DNA of 64,000 nt from Amoebophrya sp. A120 (taxonomy: Eukaryota > Sar > Dinophyceae > Syndiniales > Amoebophryaceae): positions 5,268,258-5,332,257 of the forward strand of contig CAJINV010000004.1 in assembly GCA_905178155.1 (NCBI GenBank), given 5' to 3'. Of this stretch, positions 1 through 12,500 are shown piece by piece. How positions within the stretch are numbered: the first letter of the stretch is position 1; every line of letters begins with the position of its first letter. A program made the translations under genes and the position numbers. Under the pieces are notes generated by a model. It did no database searches. It saw only the letters and a list, made by a program, of their open reading frames with translations, and was not told where the DNA came from.

Positions 1-876
1 CATAAGGGCAAGGCTAAAGTAGGCTATACTTATTCGATCTATTTTGGTTTCTAGAGGGGGTAGCTAGTTTACCACAGCGCGCTCAGGAGGGGAGTGTGGT
101 AGGACGTTATCCAGATTAGCATCACCGCCGCAGCGATTGAGGAGGGGTGTTGGTCATGGAAATCGATCCCGCACACACGTAACACGATCGCCCCAAATGA
201 CGCCTGTTCCTCAATGAAATGACAGTTCTGAATGACCTGAACTAGCTAGATCCTTAGGGAAATGGTCAGAATCTATCTAGATCCTAAAGGAAACTCGTCA
301 CCATGTTCCGCGAATCCCCCAAATACTACGAAGGCAAAGCCATCAGGATCGTAGTGAAATGAATGGACTCAGCTCGGTCCAGACGTTCGGAATGGTCGCC
401 CTGGGGGACTTGACTCCCGCCAGGGTCGAGCACCAATCTGAGCAGGTTGAGGAGTGGACTCCCATGCTGTTTGGCCACTTGACTCTGACCAGGTTTGGTC
501 CATATGAATGCGATGAATTTGGATGAATTGAACCTACAGGATGTAACGCAGCAAGAGACTTGCGTCACTTGCTTGCTTACTTGCAATAGAGAGAATTCGT
601 TGAACTGCTGTTGATAACGAGCACAGTGGAGCAAACGTGTGTAAGTGTGTGCGAGTGTTCTCAAGTCCACTAACAATCCTCAATATGGGTGGCCACCTAT
701 AATTTTCCCAAAGTTTTCTGATAAATTGTCTAGTTGCTTCCAAGCTTGCAAAATCGTTTTTTTTTTCCCAAAAATATTTACCAATATTTGTCGTCTTTCA
801 TTCGATGCGAAACAGTGAGTGGCGCGCTGTCTTTTTCGTACAAAAATAAATGCCTTCTTCATCGATTTCCACGTCG
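1..876. other. Spacer downstream of gene 3, no supported gene
   Basis: I see no convincing gene here. Short open frames on both strands lack any recognisable motif. An imperfect direct repeat of about 17 bp (CTAGATCCT followed by an A/G-rich stretch) occurs at 245-262 and 277-294. The stretch probably holds the 3' flank of gene 3. Confidence 0.5.
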
Positions 877-3800
877 CTAGGCAGTCGTGTGCGGGTGGTT
901 TCCTGCACCTACCGCGGTTTTCCCTCCGGCGTTCGGATCAATATCCTCCTCGCCGGAGTAATCTGTTTCGTATTCACTGGACGAATCCGAGGTATTCCCA
1001 GCAAGAACGCCGTTCACCGGCACCGCAAACCCCGCCCCCGCCTATCCTGAGTAACAACGTCCCCATGACCCCCCATAGTCAATGATGGCTGGGAAAATCT
1101 CTGGAAGAATACAGGTTGAGAAGTTTTGGGATGCAAAAATGGCAAGTTTATTTTCGCCGTATTGCAGTGCAGCTTAGCAAGGAACAAAGCCGTGGACGAT
1201 GACGATCACAAAGCTATTTCCTAAATAATCCTGTACGTTTAACATAGCATTAAAACTTCCAAAACACGATTGGGGGTAGGGATGCCTCCCTTGCCCTTGG
1301 GTATGCGCATTACAAGTACTGCTGTACCCTGTCATTCTCATTGCAAATCTGCATGACAACTGTGGTTCGGGAACGTTTTTACACGACAGGATAACGCCAG
1401 TCTTCGGTTTACATTCCTCACGGCCGGTGTCGAGGAGTAGGTCGTGCCCTCGCGATCCACTTTTTCCCGTTGCGCGGCCATATCAAATGCAAATATGTCT
1501 GGGTCTGGAAACTTGTAATGCTGCGCTGGGAATAGTGAATACTGATACTCTGTAATGCACAGGCAAGCATGACAAATATCTGCGCTTCTTTCTGTTGCGT
1601 TTTTCGCATGACAAACTGCGTTTTTGGATGACAGGCAAAAGGGTCTCTTCTTAGACACGCATCACAAGGAGCTTTTTGGTCATGCTAGACAAGCATGACA
1701 AATCTCGCAAGCTTCCATACGCAGACCCAGGCATATTTGCATTTCATAGGCCAGGAGTTTGCGCAAGTCCTCCTTCAGTGCGTTGTTCTGTTTTTGTTCC
1801 GGTGCAGAAGTCAACATCTTGGTCAACGAGCGCGACGGCGAGGTCCGTTGCTGCGAGCTAAATCGCGTCGGAGTCTGACCGGCAAGAAAGTAGTTCGCAT
1901 CTTGTTCGTCCCTACCGTCGTTTTTATTACCCAGCAAAGCATTCCGCCCGACCCAACCCTTGCCCGGGACCCGCTGCCAGCTGCCGTGATAGACAGATTT
2001 GGTTTCTTGGTTGAGTTTGCTACTTTTGCATTTGCTGTTTGAAGATAATGCATTGATGTTACTACTACCTCCAGCAGGTTCTTGGGGGTGCCGAGCGTCC
2101 GACGGAGTCGGAACGGTGGAGACCGGGGACGCGCAGCTGGACGAATGGTTGCAGTGGCTCTTGTTCCGCCCAAAAGGAGGTTCTGCGTTACAGTAGTTCC
2201 TCGGTGTAGTTGTAAGAGCTGCAGCACCGGTACTACGCCCCATGGACGTCGTCCTCGATGTGTTTAGAAGAGTTTTATTGCACGCCGTCCCACCAGCTGC
2301 TCCTGCAACCGGATGAACTTCATCTCTGCTGGTTGTAGTTGCTTCCTGGGTTGAAGTGGAGGTAGAACTAGAACCTGTTGTATGATCGTGTTTATTAAAC
2401 ACATCTTCAACACTACTCGTTCCTTTTCGCACCGCCTGGTCGAGCTCGCGTTCTTCCTGTAGTTCCCGCTCCTGGTGGCCCTGGTTCGCCGTGGCCGTCC
2501 CCGTGTCTGTGTCACTAGAATTATTAGAACCCAGGTCCGAAGAACAAATCTGCAGTTGGCTCACTCGCGATCGACGGGTGAGGGAAGTAGAGGAGCTGCT
2601 TGTGTAGTTTGTTCCAGGGAGATGAGTTGATGCGCTAGCGGTATTTTCACATTGTTGCCCTTGTTCCTCTCGTCGTGGTCCCGTTGTGCTTCTACTGCCC
2701 GCAGGAGTTGTCCTGGGAGGACTTGGACTTGCCACGGCCGCCGGGAGGTGTTCGTCACAACTGCTCAGGTCGTCAGTGGATAGTAGTACTTCGGTCCCAG
2801 GTACTACTGGCGTGTCGTTTTTTCCGTCCCCGTCCGGGGACGGAATATAATTACAGACCGTCCCGCCTCCCGCACCCGACGACACGCGCGTGGTGGTCTC
2901 TGACTCCGCGCCGGAGAAGATCATGGGCCGCTCGGGTCGGCTGTCAATGTGCATTTGGTCTCCTCCAGAGGGGTCGGATGCATCATCCTCCGCATCTCCC
3001 ACCCGCAGATGCAGTTGATCCAGCCCCTTCACCAGGAACCCAAAGTCCGCCTCGTTACGAGCGCGGTCTTCGACTTGTTGTTTGTGCGCTGAGGCTGCAC
3101 GCGGCTCGTTGTTGTTTTCATCTCCTGCCCGTACTTCTACTCGCGGTTGCTGATCCTCGTCGTGGTTCTCGACCGACACCGCTCCTACGCCCCCATCTTC
3201 ATGTGTTGTAGCAGGAAAAACCGCGGCCCTCGAGGACTCCTGCAGGCTCGTTGTGTGAGCCTCCTCCAGCATCACAGGAGCCTGTCTATTTTCCACTTGG
3301 TGCATCAGCTTCTCATAGTTCTTCATCTCTTCGGACGACGACTGATCCTCTGTCCGCTCTTGCTCGGTTCGGTCGAAATAACTGGAAGCGTCGTCAAGCT
3401 GTTGACCAACGTGGTCCTCGGGACTATCTGCTGTGCCGGCTGGTCGCGTCACATTAAAAATGTGGTCTTCAGATGAAAACAAGAAGAGATCACCTTCTTC
3501 TCCATCGACATTGTGGTTGTCCATGTCCTCCTCTTCCGGCTCACTGCTGGGACGCAGCTCCATCGGGTCTTCAAAGAGCTCGTCTGCTAAGTCCTCGATG
3601 TCGCCCGCGACCGCGGCGGCGGTCCCAATCACGCGAGGCTTGTTGTGCATGACAAGTGACTTCATTTTGTTCACGGCTTGTCCGCTTGGGTCATTACTAG
3701 CCGAGTCTCTCCCCCTGAAAGACGTCCTTGACGAACAGGATCGCGCGGAGAGGCAGCTCTAAAATGCAAAAGTGTCTGGGTCTGGAAAAATGCAACTTGT

Positions 3801-4868
3801 GCTGCTGCATTTGGATGTCTAAAAAATTCGTGTTGCATGAGCAGCAAAAGGAGTCTAATTCTTGCTACGCGGAGGGGGCATTTGTCATGCAGAATAGGCA
3901 TCAAGAATCCCTCAGAAAACCTGTGATGCTAGGGCATGCATCACAGACATCATGGCTCACGCAAACCGTGCATGACAAGTCTCAGAATCTTCCAGACCCA
4001 GACATTTTTGCAATGTATAGCAGCTGTGGTAGGTCGACTGGGAGACCGAGCGCTGCAAGGATTGCAAAAATTGGCTCTGCCGTGGTTCTGCGCTGCCGGG
4101 GGAATAGGTATCATCATGCTCGTCGGATTTTTTAGATGAAGTGCCGGAATTTCTTTTTATTTCCAGGTCGTCGTTCAACCTCGCTTCCATCTCGCTTCGC
4201 TTGGTGAGGAGCTGTGCCGTCAAGACAACGGGAGATGTGGCTGTGGTGCCTGTGCCACGACTTCGAACATTTTTAAACCATTCGGTACTAGTACATTCGG
4301 TAGTACTTCTACTGGTCCTCGCGGGCGTTCTCTGATCTCTTGCTGTGGTCTCCACCTCTTCTTCTTGAAGATGCTCCTGCAAGTGCGACGCCGGGGGCGC
4401 TGGGATCATTTCACCTTCTTCGTAACCCACGACGACTCCTTGTTGTGGTCGTCCTCCATGTCGAGATCTACAAGCTGTTTTGGTCGTTGTAATTGATGCT
4501 GCTGTCTTGTTTTCATTGTGGTCTGTCGCGACCGATGTTGGGACGGAACGACCGGAAGGTTCTTGTTCATCTCGACCTGGCCGCCCGGGCGAGGCAGCTC
4601 GCACAAGAGGGAAAGACAAGGAGGGTATTAATGTTGTAGTTTCACATTCATCTTCTTCATCGACCATAAAGATTTTTCCCATCAGCAAAGCAGTTACGAG
4701 GACCACGGCGGTAGTTGCAGTTCCACCTACAACGCAGCACGAAGTAGATTTCGACCGCACTTTTCCGCTGCAGGAGCTTCGAAGAGGACAACCTCGCAGC
4801 CGCGCCGGCCTTCCACACTCCTGCGTTGTTGTTCTCAATGAACAAGACGACCAAAAATTCCAGGACAT
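877..4868 (-). CDS. Gene 3: acidic Ser/Thr-rich single-pass membrane protein, function unknown
   Basis: Four exons (4868-4020, 3757-1749, 1480-1394, 1042-877) are separated by three introners, and 5 nt of each duplicated target are dropped on splicing. The model gives 1,031 residues ending in a TAG at 877-879. The first in-frame ATG is at 4868; the frame is closed upstream by a TGA near 5,008. Residues about 44-70 form a hydrophobic stretch (VVGGTATTAVVLVTALLMGK) preceded by Arg/Lys and followed by DEEDE, which suggests a type II membrane protein. The rest is low complexity, rich in Ser, Thr, Glu, Asp and Gln, with an acidic patch just after the second exon begins (EPEEEDMDNHN). No catalytic domain was recognised. 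The 2-kb second exon has no introner. All three junctions keep frame, which supports the model; function is unknown. Confidence 0.75.
1043..1393. mobile_element. Introner, family C (gene 3 intron 3)
   Basis: TIRs of family C (TATCCTGAGTAAAAACGTCC type), here partly decayed. The target copies are ACGCC and CCGCC. Excision joins NRRLA to WAGFA in frame. At 351 bp it is longer than usual for the family. Confidence 0.85.
1481..1748. mobile_element. Introner, family A (gene 3 intron 2)
   Basis: Family A TIRs (TATCAAATGCAAATATGTCT and its mirror). Perfect 5-bp target duplication GGCCA. Excision joins RKLLA to AQREK in frame. Confidence 0.92.
3758..4019. mobile_element. Introner, family A (gene 3 intron 1)
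   Basis: Family A TIRs with one altered end (TCTAAAATGC). Target duplication GCAGC. Excision joins STYHSC to LSARS in frame. Confidence 0.9.
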
Positions 4869-6522
4869 GCCGGCTCGGGTCGGCGACACAATTTCGGTTC
4901 TTGATGGACGACAACAATGATGTTGGGCGGTGCTCGAGCTTGATGTTCTCGTGAGCTTGAGCAGTTCCAGTTCCGAGACTATATTACATTCCGGTTCTTC
5001 CGGTCAGCGCCAGTGCGGTCTATCAGAGCCCGAGGAACGAAGCGTGCTCCCGTACTTCTCGGAAGCTATTTCGGAAAAAAATCTGATGAAAATACTTAAC
5101 GTCATCATGTTTACATGATCTTCATGTTCATGCAAGTTAACCTGCGACTGCGAGCGTCTTCATATGCACTCGATCATTTTGTCGAAGAACAATAATTTCC
5201 TCCTGCTGATTTTTCATCTTCGCCCCACAGGCGCTCACCGACGAGGAAATGATCGCGCTTGTTTGTTCCCGTCCCTTATCGTAGGTTTGCTCCTCTTGCT
5301 CTTCTGAAATGAGAAAAAGATGGACATTTTTAGGGCCTTGAACATTTGATGCCGTGCCCGGGCACGGAAAGAAAGAAAGAAAGAAAGAAATCGACGGACG
5401 TAAATTGTACTGCAATAGTACTGCAATGCTTGCTCAATTTCAGGACTTCCACTGCCAATACAACGCCACAAAGATCAAAATAGCAGTACTGCAGAAGCAG
5501 CTGAAAATTGATTAAGTAATTCTTTCTTACTTTATTTCTGGTGACGCCGAAAAATTCAATTTTATTCTACATCTTCTCCAATGATTAATTACATTTGTGA
5601 TACAAAAATCCGTGGCTCTTTCTACCATCAAACTTGTACAAGAATAGGAAAAGCAACTAAAATGGAATAGGTACGAATAGCAAATGCATTTTGAAAAAAA
5701 ATCCGTCGCCGGCCATTGCAGCAATTCAAATCAAGATCAACAGAAACAGAAAGTGTTGTAAGTACGGAATTCGATACTTAGAATTTATTTGGCTAGGTCG
5801 TGTCTCACTTCTGGAGGTTTTTTCTTACGACAACGTGATTTTTTCTAAACAGATTTCTCGCGCGCCGGACGGCGAAAAGCTACTAGGTTCTTCAGGATTG
5901 AAGCTAGAGAAATGAAAATTGTCAACATTGATAAAGACAACGCGGAAGCGTTCGCGTTGCTGCAATAAAGAAACCATATGTATAGAAGTCCGTAAACCAG
6001 TCTTGTTTCAAATCTACATTGAGGAGTGCTAGTGTACTGGGTACTACGGGGCTTCTACTTACGCAAACAGTAAGACAGACACGGCCAAATTCGCGTCTTC
6101 GATTTGAGTTGCAAGCATTGATTTCAAGTATTCAGAGACAGAAATGAAGTTGTGAAGTATTAAAAGTGTAAGAAGATCATCGGGCTCGTCGATCATATTT
6201 GCTTTGTACACGAAAAGATGTGCAAAATTCATTTTTTTCGCTAGTAGATGATGAAAGAATGGATTGATACATTACGAGCAAAGACGAGGTCCGTTGCCTT
6301 TTGGTGTTAAGGACCTTGGAGGCACAATCGTGCGCCCGCCCATAGGCTAGATATACTTTTACTTGTTCTACTTGAAGTTGCTATAAACTGATTCCAATTT
6401 GTCCTCTATTGGCCGTAGCTGAAGCTGTGCCTTCGGGGAACATGAGTTTGAGGTAAAAATTGTGATTATCGCATGCCTTCCAGCTCGGAGTTGGATCGGT
6501 AAAACTAAAAATCTCGATCCTT
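4869..6522. other. Intergenic spacer between gene 2 and gene 3
   Basis: It lies between the gene 2 stop and the gene 3 start, both on the minus strand, so it should hold the gene 2 3' flank and the gene 3 promoter region. It is A/T-richer than the exons. Short open frames are present but none shows a domain. I could not identify a polyadenylation signal, promoter or spliced-leader acceptor with confidence. Confidence 0.6.
5352..5390. repeat. 16-bp palindrome followed by a GAAA microsatellite
   Basis: A perfect palindrome CCGTGCCCGGGCACGG lies at 5352-5367. It is followed directly by about five GAAA units. It sits in the spacer between genes 2 and 3. Confidence 0.8.
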
Positions 6523-9500
6523 TTAAAACCCCGTGGTCACATTATGAAAGTGCACAACTCCCACTCCCCCTCATTTGTATTGCGTGAACAGCAATACAAG
6601 CGTCAGCAAGAATACGGGTTTTGCGTGACAAATTTGGAAAGGAGTGTAGTGTTATTTGGGCTGCCACAACTTGTGATGCAAACAGTCCAAAGAGCCAAGG
6701 CGTCAATTAGGTATTTTGCATTACCAATGAGGGGGAGGGGGAGTTGTGCACTTTCATACACATCCGTGACGGTGTAGTTGATCTGGTACCCAGTCGACTC
6801 GTAGGCTTCGTTGCTGTAGAACTCGATGAAGAACGCGTTGGATTTTTCCGTGAACAAAAACTCGTTCGTTCGGTTCTCCCCGCACAGCAGTTGCCTCGGC
6901 GGCTGCCCCACGCTGCCCCGCCAAACGCCCTTCCAGATCAGAACCCGGTCGAACACGCACGACGGCGAGAATTCCAAGGTATCAAATGCAAACATGTCTG
7001 GGTCTGGAAAATTCGAACTTGTATGTAATGCTGGTCTTGCATTCCTGTGGAATTTGTATTGCATGACCAACAGAAGTAGTCATCATAGATACGTCATACA
7101 GAAACGCAGTTTCCCATGCGGGCTGCGCATAAGCCAGAGTCTTTGAAAGTTGTCATGCTTAGCTGCATTCGGAAGTGTTTCGAACATCCACACTTTAGCA
7201 TCACAAGTTCTTGCCTGACGCAGATATATTTGTATTCCATACACGTCCATGAAATCCAAATTAAAGTGAAACATGTAGTCCCGTGTCTCGAACGTGGTCA
7301 ATTCGATGTAGCACGCCGTGTTGGGGTTGTACCGCTGCTGCGGGTTCGCCGATTTTGTGTGGGACAAAAGCCCGCTCCACCGGTCCCACCCGATGGTCTG
7401 GTTGGTCAAGGGGTCTACCCGTAGCGGGCGGATCAACCGATGCCGGTCCACCTGAGGCGACGCCAAGCACGGCGTCGGGTCGTTCATCACCGTGCGGCGG
7501 ATCGGGTACCCCGGAAAGGTCTCGGCGGAGTGGAACAGGAATTGAGGCGGAACAATCTGTAAGCAGGTACAGGATAGAAGACCGTTGACGAGACAAAGAA
7601 CGTAGAATCATGATGAAAGTCTCGATCTATCTGCAGCTCGCTTCTTCCACAGAAATGCAAATGCCAATGCGCAGAGGACATTACCAGATCTTCGATGAGG
7701 TGGAAAATGTAAATGATCCAACATCAAACCTAACCGACAACTACAAACTCTCCTTTGATATATATGCATTATACCTGCTCCACGCCGTCGGGCGTCTTCC
7801 ACTTCAGCCTGAGAATGGCAGCCCGGGTCAAGTACGGCTCTCGGTAATCCAGGTTCCTCGCTACGTAGTACTGGTATTTCACTGAAAGCGCGTACAGCTG
7901 CTCCTTTGTCAGGTAGACCGAACGGGAGACAAACGTGTCAAACAGCTGCGTGGTGCCGTTAACGAGCTGTTTTTATAGTAATGTTAGCTTTTCTTTTGGT
8001 GTAGAGACACTTTTTCGGAACATGAAGATCATCACTTGAGCTAATATTCTAAAACAATTGAAATTTATAAAATTACCTGGTCCCGATTCGGATCGGACTC
8101 CACGCCGAACAGCAGCGCGCCCTCCAGGAAGACCTGCGCCTTCCCAAATACCTCCAACTTAAACTCATAGGTGCCCGAGACACCGGGAATCAAGTGGCCC
8201 GTGAATTCCTCTTCATCGTAGTCGCTGGTGTCCTGCGCAATCATGTAGCGCACACTGTCCACCACCTCGGCCCGGGCTCGGGGGTCGTTATCAATTGCAA
8301 AAGTATCCGTATCGTACTAGTGGTAATTGAAATTACAATTTTCAAACTAGCAAAACACGATGACAAGAATAAATGGACTTGTTCTATTCCATCGACTGCG
8401 TTAAAAACTAAAAAAAAAGATTTGCGCGTAGCACGAGTACGATACAACTTTTGCACAGGATACTCGTTGCGGTCTAGCAACTCGGAACGGTAGGTGGCGC
8501 GCAGCTTCAGACCAAACTGGCGCTCGAACCCACACGCCATCTACAGAATTTTTGTGTTTTTAGATAACGTGCAATTCTAGAAAAAGTTTATTTTCCGAGA
8601 TTTTCTTTTTTGCAAGTAAGTAAGTACCTCCTATGAAAGTAGTAATTTCGCCTCGCTCTACTTCTGGCCGCACGAGAATACAAAAAACGCCCAACGTACC
8701 GGCACGAAATTTGGCCTGATGGTCCTCAATCCGAGCCCGTCTTCCGTTTCCGTGAAGTTCACACTCGGATCCATCACCGCGGTCGTGTAGTCCGAGGCCA
8801 CCCACTATGCAAGCAGAAAAAACTGTTTCACTGTACACTTTTGATGCATGATAGAATGGAACACAGACGCATTTGTCTTGCAGCTACATATGCAACTGCA
8901 AGACATTCGCTTTCTCGCATGGCAAGTTTTCGTTTTCACGGACGCTGCGTGACGCAAGTAACTCACAAAATCCTTACGGGTAAAACTACGCTTTTTTCTC
9001 ACGATACCCACCGGCGCCACTTTCCCGGAAAGGTACTGTCGTCCTGTGCGGTGCAGACCAGCTCCGGGTCCCCGTACACCATTTCTTTGCGAATCGGACA
9101 GGACAAGCTGAGGCGCGCCCCGTAGGTGAAATACAGGTTTGGGTCGAAGTAGGTCAGAATGTTCTTGTTTTCCAAGTCCTCCATGTTTGGATCGATGGCC
9201 GGCGCCGGGCAGAAATTGCTGATCAGGCCGCAGCTGTCCACGTTGGGGATACTGGCCATGGTGGTGGGGCAGTTGGTCTGCGGACCGATGATGTTGGACC
9301 AGAAGCCCTGTTATAAGAGTGCGCATCAACGAACTCCCCCTCATTTGTCATGCAAAACGCCTTCTAAAAATCCACCCTTTGCATGCCCTGTGGCGCTGCT
9401 TGCGCGACAGATTGTGCCCGAACAAGCGGAAACAGCACTGGAAGCGGTCGCGAATTTGTCATGCAAAAGCTGCACTTGTGCCAGCACTTGTGTTGCTGTG

Positions 9501-12500
9501 GATGCCATCCAAATGAGCGGGAGGAGGAGCTATGTGCACTCTCATACCTGTTCCACGCCGTTCACAATATCCCACGAAAAAAGTGTTACAGTTACACATT
9601 TGTAGTCAATTCAGCAACACAAATTTCTCTGCATCAGAGAGAAGACTTGTAATGCAGAAATCCTACGGGAAAACACCTATGAAACGAGGCTCCTATGCAT
9701 ATCCGGCATGACAGAGCTTGTCTGTCTTGCTTGGCCTGCAACACAATGTGTAACTGTAACACTTCTTTCTTCTTGCGATACACAACCACGACGCAGCACT
9801 GGTACACCATGCGGTGCGCGATCAGAGGCTTGTGCGGCGTGTATCGTGAGTAAAAACGTCCCCACACAGGAGTTGCAATGCAAATCTGCATGCTGGAAAT
9901 GTTTCTCATGCGGAGACCCATGCGAAGCAGTCTCTAGTCGTGTTGTGGGATTTGTGATGCTAGAATCAGCATGATATGCTAGATCTGTGATGCTGCTGAA
10001 CAAGCTAAACAGGATTACACTGCGAGGCCAAACTTGTCATGCGCAGCAGCAAAAGCTGACAGATTTGTCTAGCAGATTTCCCAGCTTGACTCTGGTGTGG
10101 GGACGTTTTTACTCAGGATAGCGTGTACGCGCGGTTCAGCTCGTATCCCATCTTGCACTGCATGAACGCTTTGGAATTCAACGACCGGTCTAGGGGGAGA
10201 AGGAAGTACCTGCGGAAAGGAAATGTTAAACTCATACATAAGGTCGAATCGGTCGAATCTTATTCTGCAGGAGGAGCTGCAAAAAAAGCATAAAGTAGAG
10301 AAAACAGAAACACCCCTAATATTTTCTCGTCGTATAGTGATAGTTGTACTACTCGTTTTTATTCTATACCCTTGCGAGTTCGGCGTGATTGTGCTCAACA
10401 TGGGGCACACTTCCTTACTCCCGCTGCAGGCCAGGGGCACGCCGGGGATGCCGTCCGCCTGGATCCAAATCCCGACGTAGTTGCCGGGCGTGGGCTCCGC
10501 AACGCCGCAGAACAGCTGTGACGAGCCGAAACTGGGGAGGTACCCAGTGAGACACTGGAAACTGATCATGGCGCCCATCGGGTTCAGTGCGGCGCCCGTC
10601 ATCACCGAGTACACAAGCGTCTCCGCAGCGGGGGCCACACAAAAATCGGTGCGGGCCGTGCACGCAAAGTGCGGGCCGGCGGGGGGCAGCGTGGCGTTCG
10701 CTTGTATCGACCTTGCAAACTACATCGAGATGAGCCTGGGTCTGCGAAACCTTGTCACGCAAGTCAGCGAATCTTCGTGACGAGCACACTGTCACGCTCA
10801 CGCACCGCGAAGCATGACAGGTTTTTTCGTGGCTCTGTGTTACTTATGCAGCATGAGTTCTTGAGAACCACTGCGCGTTTGCACGACAGGCAGGCGAGCT
10901 CTTCGCAGCTACACAACTATACAGAGCTTAGAGTCAACATGATGCCAAACCTGCATGACAGGTCTCGCAATCTTCCAGACCCCGATCTTCGCTGTTTGCA
11001 CTGGATAGTTTGGTTCACGATCCAATACCCGTCGTGCGCAAACTCGCCGACCTTTTGGTTGTGTGTTTGCTCGATTTTGAATCCATATCAATTCTCGAAC
11101 GAGGTCCTCAAAACGACCAAGCATCAAACACTTCAGCAGCTTAAGACGACTGCACTGCAGCATGATCCATACGACGAACAAAATCGAAAGACGATGTTCT
11201 TGAGCCAGATGATTTATTCGAAATATCGAGCCTGCAAGATGTTGACGAAGATGCACGACAGCAAACTATGTATAGATACATAGTCCAACAACGCGGTCGA
11301 AATTGAAAGTAGAATATACCTGATAATCCGCCGGCCCGGTCCTGGTCGTGAAAGTGGCGTTGCCCTTGTAGTGCTCACACCGTAGGGTTTGAAACGGCTG
11401 CGGGCTGCGCTCAAACGCGGGCAGGCACTGGGTGTAGGCGGTGTCTGCCAGTTTCTGCACTCGGTTTTTCGTGGTATCGTAAGGAAAAATCCCCCCTTCC
11501 CATATCGATAAGGCACACCTCAGAAAATTTGCCATGCTGATTTGTGACCACAAATCGCATTTGTGACGCAAGAAAGCAACGCCACAGGCTCCGCTCCACT
11601 ATCTTCATGCAGGCGGTTTGTAATGCTGTTGGGCCTACGGCATAGACGTTCCTCATGCTAAGCGCCTAGGCCAAAACCTCTCGACTCCGGCACCATATGG
11701 GCCTGCAGTCCTCTGCTGCAAGACAAATCTGATCTGTGTGCGCAAATCCAGCATCAGAAACTTCGTTTCGATGTGGGGAGGGGGGATTTTTCCTTCTGAT
11801 ACGTGGTCCCGTGCACCAACTGCGGCAACGGGCAGTACTGTTCGATCGGCACACAGGAGAGCAGTTGCGCGTTGCGCAGGTTCGTCCCCGTCCCGGTGCG
11901 CGTCTTCCAGACGCCCTCAAACCCACAGACCACCTCGTCGTCCCCCGCGTACCGGACAAACCCCTCGGCGCACGCTCGCCGGTAGATCGCGCCCAACCCC
12001 CGGCCGCCATCGAAGAGCACGGTGTAGGAGGCGGAGGTGGGAATCGCAGGGCAGAAGAAGGGGTCGAGTTCGCAGTGCATGGTCGCCGCCACCTGCTGAA
12101 AAGCGACCGAGTACCACAGGCCCTGGGTGCCCACCAAATTCATGTTGCACATCAACTCCGCGTCCCCGTACTTGCGCACGTACCCCGCGTTGCAGCCCAT
12201 TTCGGCCCGCGTGTCCAGCCCGCGCGCGTTGTTGGGCGAGTCGTAGTATGGATTGCAAATATGTCTGGAGGGTCCGGAACGATACAAGGTTTCTCATGCA
12301 CATTTTGCATGACCCAGGATGTCTGTAATGCATGCCCCTCCATCACAGATTTTGTGAGGGCTTCCTGATGCCTATACTGCATTACAAATGCCCTCTGCGC
12401 GGGGCAAGAGCTGGTCACTGGACTGCGCTGGCTGCTCATGGTGCAATACAGATTTTAGTAGGATCGAAAGGCCGCATCACAAGTTTGCATCCTTCCAGAC

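Larger units (their letters stand above)
6523..7241 (-). other. Gene 2 C-terminus: CUB domain
   Basis: Codons from 7242 onward supply the first half (ACYIELTTFETRDYMFHFNL). After introner 6980-7241 the second half reads SCVFDRVLIWKG, LLCGEN, EFYSNEAYESTGYQINYTV. This matches the CUB pattern: an aromatic-rich strand, Cys followed by D.v.I..g, a CG motif, then F.S......G+...Y. The protein ends six residues after the domain (TTGF stop), so nothing anchors it at the C-terminus. Confidence 0.8.
7242..8540 (-). other. Gene 2: PA14 domain, second copy
   Basis: The spliced reading runs from MACGFERQFGLKLRA (8540) through VRYMIAQD, GTYEFKLEVFGKAQVFLEG and YREPYLTRAAILRLKWKTP to DGVEQIVPPQFLF. The G.Y.F.l....a.v.leG core, the aromatic LKWKTP strand and the final I.P..L motif are typical of PA14, a carbohydrate-binding beta-barrel. 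It is interrupted by one introner and two ordinary introns. Confidence 0.8.

Noticed and set aside
326-743. Minus-strand open frames of 69-116 codons near the left edge
   Set aside because: Short, overlapping in different frames, and without motif or splice support.
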